From: Chitinophagaceae bacterium
GTDB taxonomy: Bacteria; Bacteroidota; Bacteroidia; Chitinophagales; Chitinophagaceae
Length of the DNA stretch: 64,000 nucleotides
Reading direction: 5' to 3'
NCBI GenBank assembly: GCA_023251255.1
Contig: JAHEZD010000001.1
Coordinates: 1 to 64,000, forward strand
The notes under the pieces: generated by a model
Databases searched by the model: none
The model's input: only the letters and a program-made list of their open reading frames with translations
What the model was told of the DNA's origin: nothing
Shown: positions 49,644 to 58,601 of the stretch, one piece after another
Layout: each line of letters starts with the position of its first letter
How positions within the stretch are numbered: the stretch's first letter is position 1
Program-made: the position numbers and the translations under genes

Positions 49644-50840
49644 ATGAAGATCCTAGTCATCAATTCAGGCAGCAGTTCCATTAAGTACCAGTTATTTGAA
49701 ATGCCTGCGGCCAAAGTAATATGCACAGGTTTGGTAGAAAGGATTGGTTTGGAAAAAGCAATATTGACGTACAAGTATTTGAGGGGTAGCGAACTGTTCG
49801 AATATAAAATGGAGGGCAATATAGCCAATCACACAGAAGGTTTGAAAGCAGTGGCGGACCTGTTGGTAGATGACGAAAAAGGCGTTATCCAGCAGCCCTC
49901 CGAGATAGATGTGGTAGGTCATCGGGTTGTACACGGTGGCGACAATTTTGTAAGTACCACCTTGATAGACCAGGAAGTGAAGGAGAAAATAAGGGAACTG
50001 TTCTCCCTGAGCCCATTGCATAATCCGCCCAATTTATTGGGCATTGAAGTGGCCGAAAAAATATTCGCTGGGGCCAAGCAGGTGGCTGTATTTGACACCG
50101 CCTTTCACCAGACTATGCCAGCCGTTGCCTATAGGTTTCCCCTGCCCAACGAACTGTACACAAGTGGCAAGGTAAGGGCCTACGGTTTCCACGGCACCAG
50201 CCATAAATATGTGAGCGAACAGGTAACCAAACATTACGGCAATCCCCATCTCAAAATGATTTCTATTCATTTGGGAAATGGCTGCAGCATGACGGCCATT
50301 GCCAACGGGAAATCTGTGGACCATTCCATGGGACTTGGCCCCATGAACGGACTGGTTATGGGCACAAGGGCAGGCGATATTGACCAAACAGTAATATTTT
50401 ATTTAGTCAATCAACTGGGCTATACATTGGACCAGGTACACGATATACTCAACAAGAAAAGCGGTCTAATGGGCCTGGCAGGGGTTAGCGATATGCGCGA
50501 CCTAAAAGCCCTCATTGAAAAGGGGGATGCCAATGCCATACTTGCCCATCAGGTATATGTGTACAAAGTGCGCAAGTTTATTGGTAGTTATATAGCCGTA
50601 TTGAACGGTGTGGATGTAATCCTATTCACAGGTGGTATTGGTGAAAACGATAGTTATACAAGGGATAAGATTTGCGAAAACCTGGAAGGCTTGAACATTG
50701 CGCTGGATACTGCAAAAAACAGCCGCCATGAGAGTGGCATCAGGGAAATCAATGCCAACGCATCCACTGTAAAGATATTGGTGGTGCCTACCAACGAAGA
50801 GAAGGAAATTGCAGGTCAATGTTATGACCTGTTCAATTAA
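49644..50840 (+). CDS. ackA: acetate kinase
   Basis: Cytosolic ASKHA-fold enzyme of 398 residues making ATP and acetate from acetyl phosphate and ADP. Signatures: ILVINSGSSSIKYQLFE at the start, GHRVVHGG, FDTAFHQTMP (with the catalytic Asp), ISIHLGNGCSM (phosphate loop) and LFTGGIGEND near the end. Length is typical. It follows pta by 9 bp and uses its product. Its last 4 bp overlap the convergent VanZ-like gene. Confidence 0.97.
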   Translation: MKILVINSGSSSIKYQLFEMPAAKVICTGLVERIGLEKAILTYKYLRGSELFEYKMEGNIANHTEGLKAVADLLVDDEKGVIQQPSEIDVVGHRVVHGGDNFVSTTLIDQEVKEKIRELFSLSPLHNPPNLLGIEVAEKIFAGAKQVAVFDTAFHQTMPAVAYRFPLPNELYTSGKVRAYGFHGTSHKYVSEQVTKHYGNPHLKMISIHLGNGCSMTAIANGKSVDHSMGLGPMNGLVMGTRAGDIDQTVIFYLVNQLGYTLDQVHDILNKKSGLMGLAGVSDMRDLKALIEKGDANAILAHQVYVYKVRKFIGSYIAVLNGVDVILFTGGIGENDSYTRDKICENLEGLNIALDTAKNSRHESGIREINANASTVKILVVPTNEEKEIAGQCYDLFN

Positions 50841-51331
50841 TGGAGCAAACCGCTAGTGCCAAAGGAATTCTTCCCGAACCGCTTGTATACATAGTAGCCA
50901 ATTGCCCCGCCCAAGGTATTCTGTATCAAATCATCAATATCGCAATAACCAACCCCTATAATAAACTGGGTAAGCTCAAAACATAGGCTAATGACGCTTA
51001 CGGTTGTAATGACCCGCTTTGCACTGTTCAGTTTCGAAAATAGAATGGGCAGCATAATGCCCATTGGCACAAAGCCCAATATATTGCCCCCAATATTGGC
51101 GATGGCTTCCCACCAGCCCCTTTCCCCATACAGGCAGCGCCATGTGGTATGGAACGGTATGAGTATAAGGTGCCCTTCACCCTCCTTGATGTTCGAAAGT
51201 CCAAAATGCTTTATATGCGACAGGAAAAAGCGTGCCTGCTTAAAAAGGATAAGCTTTACCAGCACCAGCATATAAACCACAAATCCGAACCACATTGCTC
51301 TCATGAAGCCTTTTTGTTGCATGTTGTTCAA
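50837..51331 (-). CDS. VanZ-like membrane protein
   Basis: Inner-membrane protein of 164 residues with four or five transmembrane helices. VanZ-family features are GGNILGFVPMGIMLPILF in the middle and CFELTQFIIGVGYCDIDDL followed by NTLGGAIGYY at the end. The family is named for a teicoplanin-resistance accessory protein, but most members have no known function, and this gene lies outside any van cluster. The start at 51331 (MNNMQQKGFMRAMWF) may be shortened to M4. It is convergent with ackA by 4 bp. The acidic IDDL motif is conserved in the family and could be functional. Confidence 0.88.
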   Translation of the reverse strand: MNNMQQKGFMRAMWFGFVVYMLVLVKLILFKQARFFLSHIKHFGLSNIKEGEGHLILIPFHTTWRCLYGERGWWEAIANIGGNILGFVPMGIMLPILFSKLNSAKRVITTVSVISLCFELTQFIIGVGYCDIDDLIQNTLGGAIGYYVYKRFGKNSFGTSGLLH

Positions 51332-51735
51332 TTTAATAGCCTACTTGTACTGCTTCGTTGAATGTGCCAAATTTCAAGTATAAAAACAGACAATAGATAT
51401 TATTGACCCTAAAAATTACTACTTGGGCCAATTGGGGGCACTTGTGCGGGGATTTTGAACCAGCAAAAGCAGTATGAATACTATATCAGCAGCAAATTAT
51501 CCCATCACGATATGGCTTGATATGGGCCTGGTCCGAATGAAACTGCCAAGGAACCCGAACAGGACAGTTCCCACCCTTATACGCCATTGTTTATAATCAG
51601 CAACTTCGGTTAATTAACAAACCCATGTTAATATCATGAAAGTGGCGAAAAATCTGCATTTTCACCTTTGTTTATTCAATTTAATTCTACCACCTTTGCT
51701 GGCATTTCAATATTAACTCTAACGCATTCATATAA
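51332..51735 (+). other. 404-bp leader upstream of mreB
   Basis: No gene seen. It holds the divergent promoters of the VanZ-like gene and the mre operon. Only a weak AACTG/CAGTT dyad near 51539-51567 is visible. Confidence 0.4.
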
Positions 51736-52761
51736 ATGGGACTTTTTAACTTTTTTACACAGGAAATTGCCATGGACTTGGGCACGGCAAATACCCTCAT
51801 CATACACAATGACGAGATAGTGGTAAACGAACCAAGTATCGTAGCGCTTAACAGAAACAATCCAAAAGAAGTGCTGGCCGTGGGCAAACGGGCCCTGCTG
51901 ATGCACGAAAAAACGCATGAGAGCATCCGGACAGTCCGCCCCCTCAGGGATGGCGTAATTGCAGACTTCAATGCCGCCGAATTAATGATCCGGGAGTTGA
52001 TAAAACTGGTTTACCCTAAAAAACCACTTTTCCCCCCAAGTTGGAGAATGGTAATCTGCATCCCCTCTTCCATCACCGAAGTGGAAAAACGTGCCGTTCG
52101 TGACAGTGCCGAACAAGCTGGCGCAAAGGAAGTGTACATGATCCATGAGCCCATGGCCGCTGCCTTGGGTATTGGCATAGATGTGGAAGAACCAGTGGGC
52201 AACATGATTATCGATATCGGGGGTGGCACAACAGGTATCACCGTAATTGCCCTAGCAGGTATCGTTTGCGACCAAAGTATCCGTATTGCGGGCGACGAGT
52301 TCACTGCGGATATTATGGAAGCCCTCCGCCGTTACCATAGTTTATTGATTGGTGAGCGTACTGCGGAGCAGATCAAGATACATGTAGGTGCAGCCTTAAA
52401 GGATTTGGACAACCCCCCTGATGATATGCCCGTAAATGGCCGTGACCTTGTTACAGGTATCCCCAAGCAGATTATGGTCAGTTACCAGGAAATAGCGGAA
52501 GCCTTGGACAAGAGCATCTTCAAGATTGAAGAAGCCATCCTGAAAGCGTTGGAAACAACACCGCCCGAACTGGCCGCCGATATTTACAGGAGGGGCCTCT
52601 ATTTAACTGGTGGCGGCGCCCTGCTCCGTGGCTTGGACAAGAGGTTGAGTGCAAAAATAAAACTGCCTGTTCATGTAGCGGACGACCCATTGAAGAGCGT
52701 GGTTCGTGGCACGGGATTGGCCCTGAAAAACTATCAGCGTTTTCCATTTATTATGAAATAG
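51736..52761 (+). CDS. mreB: rod shape-determining actin homologue MreB
   Basis: Cytoskeletal ATPase of 341 residues that guides lateral wall synthesis. ATP-binding motifs of the actin fold are clear: IAMDLGTANTLI (phosphate 1), IDIGGGTTGITVIA (phosphate 2) and YLTGGGALLRGLDKRL (adenosine). An N-terminal amphipathic stretch (MGLFNFFTQ) should attach filaments to the membrane. It is the first gene of mreB-mreC-mreD, 81 bp before mreC; the gap contains degenerate CCTTAAAC repeats. The cell is therefore presumably rod-shaped or elongated. Confidence 0.97.
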   Translation: MGLFNFFTQEIAMDLGTANTLIIHNDEIVVNEPSIVALNRNNPKEVLAVGKRALLMHEKTHESIRTVRPLRDGVIADFNAAELMIRELIKLVYPKKPLFPPSWRMVICIPSSITEVEKRAVRDSAEQAGAKEVYMIHEPMAAALGIGIDVEEPVGNMIIDIGGGTTGITVIALAGIVCDQSIRIAGDEFTADIMEALRRYHSLLIGERTAEQIKIHVGAALKDLDNPPDDMPVNGRDLVTGIPKQIMVSYQEIAEALDKSIFKIEEAILKALETTPPELAADIYRRGLYLTGGGALLRGLDKRLSAKIKLPVHVADDPLKSVVRGTGLALKNYQRFPFIMK

Positions 52762-52842
52762 GGGTGTAAGGCATAGGGCGTAAGGTAAAGGGTGGCATCA
52801 CCAACCTTAAACCCATAACCTTAAACCTTAAACCTTGTTTGG

Positions 52843-53697
52843 GTGAAGAATATTTTCCTTTTCATACGGCGTTTCTTTGTGTTCATCTGCTTTATCATAC
52901 TGCAGGTGGTCTGTGTGGTACTATTGAGCAACAGTAGCAAGACGCATCAGGCATTCTTTGCAGCACGGGCCAATGAAATAACGGGGAAGATAGACAAGCA
53001 GTACAGTGGCGTACGTGATTACCTTGCTTTGAAAAAGGAAAACGATAAGCTTCAACAGGAGAATGCAAGGTTACTCAACATGCTCAAGTCAGATTATGAA
53101 GCACCTGATTCTACCATCAAGACCGTCATAGACACCTCAATAAGGGATACCCTTAACCACCCCCGCAAGTACACTTTCCTCCCCGCAAAAGTAGTGGGCA
53201 ATACCGTTTCGTCCCAAAGCAACTACCTTATGCTGGAAAGGGGAAGCAATCAAGGTGTAAAGAAGAACATGAGCGTTATTTCCCCACAGGGCATTGTAGG
53301 TGTGGTAGTGGAAGTAAGCGGGAACTATAGCAAGGTCATGAGCCTGCTGCATAGGAACACGCGTGTAAGTGCCATCATCAAGAAGAACAATAGCAGCGGC
53401 GATGTGGAGTGGGATGGCACTGACCCCCATTTTGTATTGATGCGCAAAGTGTCAAAAAGCGCACAGGTGGTCAAGGGCGATACCGTGCTTACCAGTACCT
53501 ATTCTACCTATCCGGGCTTTATAGCGGTAGGTACCGTAGCAGAAATAAAAACAGATGCTACAAGCAACTTCTATGTACTGAAAATAAAGACGGCCACTGA
53601 CTTCTTTAGCATACAACATGTGTACGTCGTGGAAAATGCGCGTTATGAGGAACAAACAACTTTAGCTAACAAAAAAGACCTAAGAAACGTTGAGTAG
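52843..53697 (+). CDS. mreC: rod shape-determining protein MreC
   Basis: Bitopic membrane protein of 284 residues linking MreB to the periplasmic elongation machinery. The start is GTG 52843. One transmembrane helix lies at about 8-27 (FVFICFIILQVVCVVLL), followed by a coiled coil (ALKKENDKLQQENARLLNML) and the beta-barrel domain (ERGSNQGVKKNMSVISPQGI, VLMRKVSKSAQVVKGDTV, VGTVAEIK). The last 8 bp overlap mreD. Length and layout are typical of Bacteroidota MreC. Confidence 0.94.
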   Translation: MKNIFLFIRRFFVFICFIILQVVCVVLLSNSSKTHQAFFAARANEITGKIDKQYSGVRDYLALKKENDKLQQENARLLNMLKSDYEAPDSTIKTVIDTSIRDTLNHPRKYTFLPAKVVGNTVSSQSNYLMLERGSNQGVKKNMSVISPQGIVGVVVEVSGNYSKVMSLLHRNTRVSAIIKKNNSSGDVEWDGTDPHFVLMRKVSKSAQVVKGDTVLTSTYSTYPGFIAVGTVAEIKTDATSNFYVLKIKTATDFFSIQHVYVVENARYEEQTTLANKKDLRNVE

Positions 53698-54223
53698 CCT
53701 GCTTAAAAATATAGTCCGCTTCATACTCTTTATACTCCTGCAGGTATTTGTATTGAACCAGGTGCCACCATTGCACCAGTTCTTCGTCCCTTACCTGTAT
53801 TTCCTTTTCATACTATGGCTGCCTTTCAATATCAACAGGTTCCTGTTGCTCGTGATAGCATTTGTCTACGGGTTTGCACTCGATGCCTTCACAGGGAGGT
53901 ATGGCCTCCACTCCGCACCATGCCTATTGATTGCTTACCTGAGGCCCTTCCTGCTCAACCTGCTCATACCGCAGGAAACCACGGAACAGAGCTATATTGA
54001 GCCAAGCATCAAGAGCATGGGATGGGCACCTTACAGTTTGTACATTGTACTGCTTACCTTCATCCACAATGCCTATTTGGTATTCATTGAATGGTTGCAG
54101 TTTGGCAATTTCATCTACTTCTTGGGTAAGGTTGCCGGTGTCACAGGCATCAGTCTACTGCTCATTTTCATTACGGAAATGCTCTTCTTCAGGAAAGGCA
54201 AGTACAGGACCAATGCTGCGTAA
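53690..54223 (+). CDS. mreD: rod shape-determining protein MreD
   Basis: Integral membrane protein of 177 residues with five or six helices (FILFILLQVFVLNQVPP, LPFNINRFLLLVIAFVYGFA and others). The conserved pattern ALDAFTGRYGLHS after the second helix pair is typical for MreD. It starts with TTG 53690, overlapping mreC by 8 bp, which implies coupled translation. The usual pbp2-rodA genes do not follow; a 41-bp tandem repeat region and pyrD come instead. Confidence 0.92.
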   Translation: MSSLLKNIVRFILFILLQVFVLNQVPPLHQFFVPYLYFLFILWLPFNINRFLLLVIAFVYGFALDAFTGRYGLHSAPCLLIAYLRPFLLNLLIPQETTEQSYIEPSIKSMGWAPYSLYIVLLTFIHNAYLVFIEWLQFGNFIYFLGKVAGVTGISLLLIFITEMLFFRKGKYRTNAA

Positions 54224-54270
54224 GGCTTAATGCTCAATGCATAGTGCTTAACGCATAATGCCTATGTCCT

Positions 54271-54500
54271 CCGCTTTAAGCCCTCCGCGTTCTGCGTTCC
54301 GCTTTAAGCCCTCCGCGTTCTGCGTTTAACTTCTGCGTTCCGCTTTAAGCCCTCTGCGTTCTGCGTTTAACTTCTGCGTTCCGCTTTAAGCCTTCCGCGT
54401 TCTGCGTTTAACTTCTGCGTTCCGCTTTAAGCCCTCTGCGTTCTGCGTTTAACTTCTGCGTTCCGCTTTAAGCCTTCCGCCCTAAGCCCTTCGCCTTCCA
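54271..54500. repeat. 41-bp tandem repeats between mreD and pyrD
   Basis: CCGCTTTAAGCC recurs at about 54271, 54299, 54340, 54381, 54422 and 54463; the last five are exactly 41 bp apart. Units contain TCTGCGTTTAACTTCTGCG. The 320-bp gap is otherwise pyrimidine-rich low-complexity sequence on this strand, with no gene. Confidence 0.88.
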
Positions 54501-54543
54501 CCTCGGTCCTCCGTCCTTTCCCCTCAACTCCTATCTTCGCAGC

Positions 54544-55596
54544 ATGTATCCACTCATTAGGGAAACACTGTTCTGCTTCCCGCCCGAAACGGTCCACCAT
54601 TTTTCCATGAATTGCTTACGCACTGGTTGCAGCAACGGCCTCATCAAGCAATGGGTCGCCAATCAGTTTACATTTAATCACCCATCCTTGGAGAAGGAAT
54701 TATTGGGGCTCCATTTCAAGAACCCTGTTGGCTTGGGCGCAGGCTTCGATAAAAATGCGCTGTACCTAAGGGAACTTGAATGCCTTGGTTTCGGCTTTGT
54801 GGAAATAGGCACAGTGACGCCCAAACCTCAAGCAGGTAATGAGAAGCCAAGACTTTTCCGGTTGCCAAAGGATAAAGCCCTGATAAATAGAATGGGCTTC
54901 AACAACGAAGGCCTGGATGCTATTAGGGAGAGGCTTGAGCAATGGAACGCATCCAACATCCAGCATCCAGCATCCAACAAATTAATTGTTGGTGGCAATA
55001 TTGGCAAGAACAAGGTCACTCCTAACGAAGAAGCTTGGAAGGACTATGAGACCTGCTTCAATGGGCTATTTGATTGCGTGGACTATTTTGTGGTCAATGT
55101 GAGCAGTCCCAATACGCCCGGCCTCCGTGAACTGCAGGAGAAAGATGCATTGTATAAGATATTGTCCCATTTGCAGCAGATCAATCAGGGCAAGCAGCAA
55201 CCCAAGCCATTGCTCCTGAAAATAGCTCCCGATTTGACCAAGGAGCAATTGGATGATATTGTGGCATTGTCGTTCGAAACAAAGCTGGATGGGCTAGTAG
55301 CTACCAATACAACCATCAGCCGTGCGGGGCTTAAAACCAATAATGAAAAATTGGAAGCCATTGGGGCAGGTGGCCTTAGCGGCAAGCCTGTAACAGCAAG
55401 GAGTACAGAAGTGGTGCAGTACTTGCATCAACAAACAGGTGGCAAAGTGCCTATCATTGCTAGTGGGGGCATTTTTACTGGCGATGATGCAAAGGATAAG
55501 CTGAATGCTGGGGCATCATTGGTGCAGGTATGGACAGGTTTTATTTATCAGGGCCCAGCTATTGCAAAGAATATTTGTAAGGAGCTGTCCGCCTGA
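54544..55596 (+). CDS. pyrD: dihydroorotate dehydrogenase (quinone)
   Basis: Class 2 enzyme of 350 residues: oxidises dihydroorotate to orotate at the inner membrane, passing electrons to quinone via FMN (de novo pyrimidine synthesis). The N-terminal extension MYPLIRETLFCFPPETVHHF is the membrane-associated part of class 2. FMN and catalytic motifs: PVGLGAGFDKNA, IGTVTPKPQAGNEKPRLFR, NRMGFNNEG, VNVSSPNTPGLR (catalytic Ser), KIAPDLT, ATNTTISR, GGLSGKP and ASGGIFTGDDA. At nt 54949-54979 a run of CATCCA/CATCCAG units encodes NASNIQHPASN in a surface loop before GGNIGKNK; it looks like an inserted microsatellite. Confidence 0.96.
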   Translation: MYPLIRETLFCFPPETVHHFSMNCLRTGCSNGLIKQWVANQFTFNHPSLEKELLGLHFKNPVGLGAGFDKNALYLRELECLGFGFVEIGTVTPKPQAGNEKPRLFRLPKDKALINRMGFNNEGLDAIRERLEQWNASNIQHPASNKLIVGGNIGKNKVTPNEEAWKDYETCFNGLFDCVDYFVVNVSSPNTPGLRELQEKDALYKILSHLQQINQGKQQPKPLLLKIAPDLTKEQLDDIVALSFETKLDGLVATNTTISRAGLKTNNEKLEAIGAGGLSGKPVTARSTEVVQYLHQQTGGKVPIIASGGIFTGDDAKDKLNAGASLVQVWTGFIYQGPAIAKNICKELSA

Positions 55597-55761
55597 GTTT
55601 GCCTGCCGTTAGGCATGGCCTGTCGAAGGCATTCATTGGGCCTAACCCCCTTTGTTATTGGTAGCCACAAAGCAGCTCTGAGGGGTTCAGGTAACGCATT
55701 ATTCAAGAAAAGATCTAATCATCATTTGTAATAAACAAGACGCATTCATAACAAATTGAGC

Positions 55762-56556
55762 ATGGCAGATTTATTTACTTCGGAAAGCATCATCAGTTTC
55801 TTCGTATTGGTTGTACTGGAAATAGTATTGGGCATAGACAATGTAATTTTTGTAAGCATCATCATTAACCGGCTGCCAAAAAAGGAAGAACCAAGAGCAA
55901 GGCTTACGTGGATGCTTACTGGCATTGCCATCAGGAGCATTTTACTCTTCGGTCTATCGTGGTTGCTTTCCCAAAAGGGCAAGCCCGTGTTTACTGTTTT
56001 TGACAAGAGCTTTGACCTTGCCAGTTTGGTCATGATTGCAGGAGGCCTGTTCCTGATATACAAAACCGTAAAGGAAATCCACGAAAAACTGGAAGGCGAA
56101 CAAGGAAATGCTTATGGCGGCAAGAGCAATGCATTGACGTTTGGCAGGGCTGTTGTACAGATAATGCTCATAGATACCGTTTTCAGTTTTGATAGCATCA
56201 TCACAGCAGGCGGTACCGCCAAGCATATTGAAATCATGATTGCCGCAGTTATACTGGCCATGATTATCATGTTCATGTTCAGCCCTAAAATATCATCCTA
56301 CATACATAGAAGGCCCACCATTAAAATGCTGGCGCTTTCCTTCTTGGTCATGATTGGCCTATCCTTATTGGTAGAAGGTTGGGACCATGAATCAGCAGAG
56401 AAACTGCACCTGAAAAACTATGTGTACTTCGGCATGGCCTTCTCCTTTGCTGTGGAGATACTCAACATCCAAATGCGCAAGAAATCAACCAAGCCAGTTG
56501 AATTGAGGGAGCCTGTGCTGCCAGAAGAAGGTGAAGGTGGTGATATGGCTAAGTAG
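55762..56556 (+). CDS. TerC family membrane protein
   Basis: Polytopic membrane protein of 264 residues, about seven helices. ATG 55762 (MADLFTSESIISFF) is better than an in-frame TTG at 55756. TerC hallmarks are VVLEIVLGIDNVIFVSIII in the first helix, with the Glu and Asp pair, and MLIDTVFSFDSIITAGG in the second half. TerC/Alx-type proteins export Mn2+ in several bacteria and have been tied to tellurite resistance; the exact ion here is inferred. The tail is charged (LPEEGEGGDMAK). It is followed by a hairpin at 56583. Confidence 0.93.
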   Translation: MADLFTSESIISFFVLVVLEIVLGIDNVIFVSIIINRLPKKEEPRARLTWMLTGIAIRSILLFGLSWLLSQKGKPVFTVFDKSFDLASLVMIAGGLFLIYKTVKEIHEKLEGEQGNAYGGKSNALTFGRAVVQIMLIDTVFSFDSIITAGGTAKHIEIMIAAVILAMIIMFMFSPKISSYIHRRPTIKMLALSFLVMIGLSLLVEGWDHESAEKLHLKNYVYFGMAFSFAVEILNIQMRKKSTKPVELREPVLPEEGEGGDMAK

Positions 56557-56582
56557 CGCACTAATATTAATATCTATTTTAC

Positions 56583-56621
56583 CACAAAGAGGCAGCACCA
56601 ATAACGTGTTGCCTCTTTGTG
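56583..56621 (+). terminator. hairpin terminator after the TerC gene
   Basis: A perfect 12-bp stem (CACAAAGAGGCA / TGCCTCTTTGTG) with a 15-nt loop. It lacks a strong T-run downstream but is TTTT-flanked upstream, so it may work better on the opposite strand. Confidence 0.6.
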
Positions 56622-56777
56622 ATAAAGAACTTCTATAGAGCTTCAACAATTAAATGATTGATGATACAATGTCTGTAATACTGCCATGAGATGCAATTTC
56701 CCGGGGGAAAAATAAAACTTCTGTCTTTAGGCAACATCCATTTATCTTTTCATATCTGATATCCAAAACCATCTAAC

Positions 56778-58532
56778 ATGAAACACCTGCTTAGGAAAAC
56801 CTCCTTGGGCCTATTGCTCATTATACTATGCGCACTGGCCTGCCAGAAAAAGAATTCGGATACCGTAACCTTTCCGGGAATCAATACCGGTTCCACCATT
56901 TCCACCAATGTTGCTGGTAGGATCGTGAACGACCAGAGCCAGCCAGTAAGTGGTGCCACCATCAAAGCTGGCACCAGCACCACCACCACGGACATCAATG
57001 GCGAATTCAGGATAAACAGTGCCTCATTAACAGAAAACACAGCCTTGGTAACCGTGGAAAAAGCAGGCTATTTTTCGGGAAGCCGTACCTTTTATGCAAG
57101 GGCAAACCAGAAACAGTATGTGGAAATCATGTTGCTGCCCAAGCTGGGTATCGGCAGCGTCAGTGCAACCACTGGCGGTACCATTACCTTGGGCAATGGC
57201 TCGGCCATTACCCTGCAGCCGAGTGGCGTGGTTACCGCTAGTACGGGCAGTGCATACACTGGCAACGTAAACATCGCCATGACATGGATCAACCCCGCAT
57301 CCGCTGACCTGTACAGGCAAATGCCTGGCGATCTAAGGGGAATGGATGCCACCAATACCGAAGTGGGCATGCAGAGCTTCGGCATGTTGGGTGTGGAACT
57401 TACAGGAAGCGGTGGTGAGAAACTGCAAATTGCCAGTGGCAAAAAAGCTTCCCTGAAGTTTCCCTTACCCACCACTGTTCAGGGCTCCGCTCCTTCTACC
57501 ATTGCATTGTGGAGCTTCAATGATACCACCGGTTTGTGGAAGCAAGAAGGAACGGCAACAAAAAGCGGCAATTTCTATTTGGCAGATGTAAGCCACTTCT
57601 CCTTTTGGAACTGTGATGCCTATTTCCCTTTGGCCAGGTTTTCCGCAACATTTGTTAACCAGAGCAACCAACCTTTGCAGAATGTTCCGGTGCGGATAAA
57701 AAGGGCCAATGGTTCCGCCACTTATGGCTTCACAGATTCCACTGGATACATCACTGGATCAGTGCCATCTAATGAATCGCTGGTGTTGGAGGTATTGGCA
57801 ACATATTCATGCAATACCCCCATTTATACACAGAATATTGGTCCCTTTACCACCAATACTACCACTGCCCTAGGCACCATCAACATAACACTTTCAGCCG
57901 CTATCACCATCACGCTCACCGGTACCGTTGTTAATTGCAGCAATGCACCTGTAACCAATGGTTATGTAGATGTACGGGTGGGCCCCTCCTCCTATAGAGC
58001 AAACCTGAGCAGCACGGGAACGTTCTCCTTGTTGTTCACCAATTGCTCCTCAACCTCACCGGTAACATACTATGCGGTGGACAACACCACCAGCCAACAA
58101 AGTGCGACTTTAACGGCCACTGCAAATGTTGGTACCAATAATCTGGGCACCATTTCCGCCTGCGGCATCTCTGCAGCAAGGTTCATTAATTGGACATTGG
58201 ATGGCACCAATTATTCCTTGGTTCCCCCCGATTCCATGTATATATATCCAGGGCAGGGAACTACTAGTAATATAGTAAACGGGTTCGCCATAGGCAGCAC
58301 TACGAAATACATTTATTTTGCTTTCGGCGGAAACTCAGTAGGCACTTTTCCTTTGGCCTACTTAAATGTAGCCAATTATATTTCCGGTAATAATCCTGGT
58401 TCAAATGTTACGGTTACCGAATACAGCACCGCTATTGGAGGCTATGTGGCAGGCAGCTTTAGCACCATCGTGAAAGATAGCGCCAGCTTAACAACGCATC
58501 CGGTTCAATGTACTTTTAGGTTAAGGAGATAA
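56778..58532 (+). CDS. lipoprotein with carboxypeptidase-regulatory-like domain
   Basis: Surface or periplasmic lipoprotein of 584 residues. The lipobox is in LLIILCALACQKKN, with lipidation at Cys22. A CarboxypepD_reg-like domain (about 42-115: VAGRIVNDQSQPVSGATIKA, DINGEFRI) is followed by a beta-rich region (LGNGSAITLQPSGVVTASTG), a ZU5-like stretch (VELTGSGGEKLQIASGKKA, WSFNDTTGLWKQEGTATKSG), a second Ig-like linker (FVNQSNQPLQNVPVRIKRA) and more Ig-like units with Cys pairs. There is no sorting domain, so it is held by the lipid. It probably binds substrate or scaffolds other proteins; no specific function can be named. Confidence 0.82.
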   Translation: MKHLLRKTSLGLLLIILCALACQKKNSDTVTFPGINTGSTISTNVAGRIVNDQSQPVSGATIKAGTSTTTTDINGEFRINSASLTENTALVTVEKAGYFSGSRTFYARANQKQYVEIMLLPKLGIGSVSATTGGTITLGNGSAITLQPSGVVTASTGSAYTGNVNIAMTWINPASADLYRQMPGDLRGMDATNTEVGMQSFGMLGVELTGSGGEKLQIASGKKASLKFPLPTTVQGSAPSTIALWSFNDTTGLWKQEGTATKSGNFYLADVSHFSFWNCDAYFPLARFSATFVNQSNQPLQNVPVRIKRANGSATYGFTDSTGYITGSVPSNESLVLEVLATYSCNTPIYTQNIGPFTTNTTTALGTINITLSAAITITLTGTVVNCSNAPVTNGYVDVRVGPSSYRANLSSTGTFSLLFTNCSSTSPVTYYAVDNTTSQQSATLTATANVGTNNLGTISACGISAARFINWTLDGTNYSLVPPDSMYIYPGQGTTSNIVNGFAIGSTTKYIYFAFGGNSVGTFPLAYLNVANYISGNNPGSNVTVTEYSTAIGGYVAGSFSTIVKDSASLTTHPVQCTFRLRR

Positions 58533-58559
58533 TAGGTTTTGCTATGATTCGTAACAAAG

Positions 58560-58584
58560 GCCCCAATTCCGGTTGGGGCTTTTT
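58560..58584. terminator. bidirectional terminator between convergent genes
   Basis: GCCCCAA-TTCCGG-TTGGGGC followed by TTTTT, between the lipoprotein gene and the leftward DUF5686 gene, with an A-rich 5' flank that could serve the other strand. Confidence 0.85.
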
Positions 58585-58601
58585 GCAGTGTTCCAAAAAA
58601 A

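Noticed and set aside
51332-51735. Riboswitch or small RNA before mreB
   Set aside because: No terminator, no strong stems and no recognisable conserved motif.
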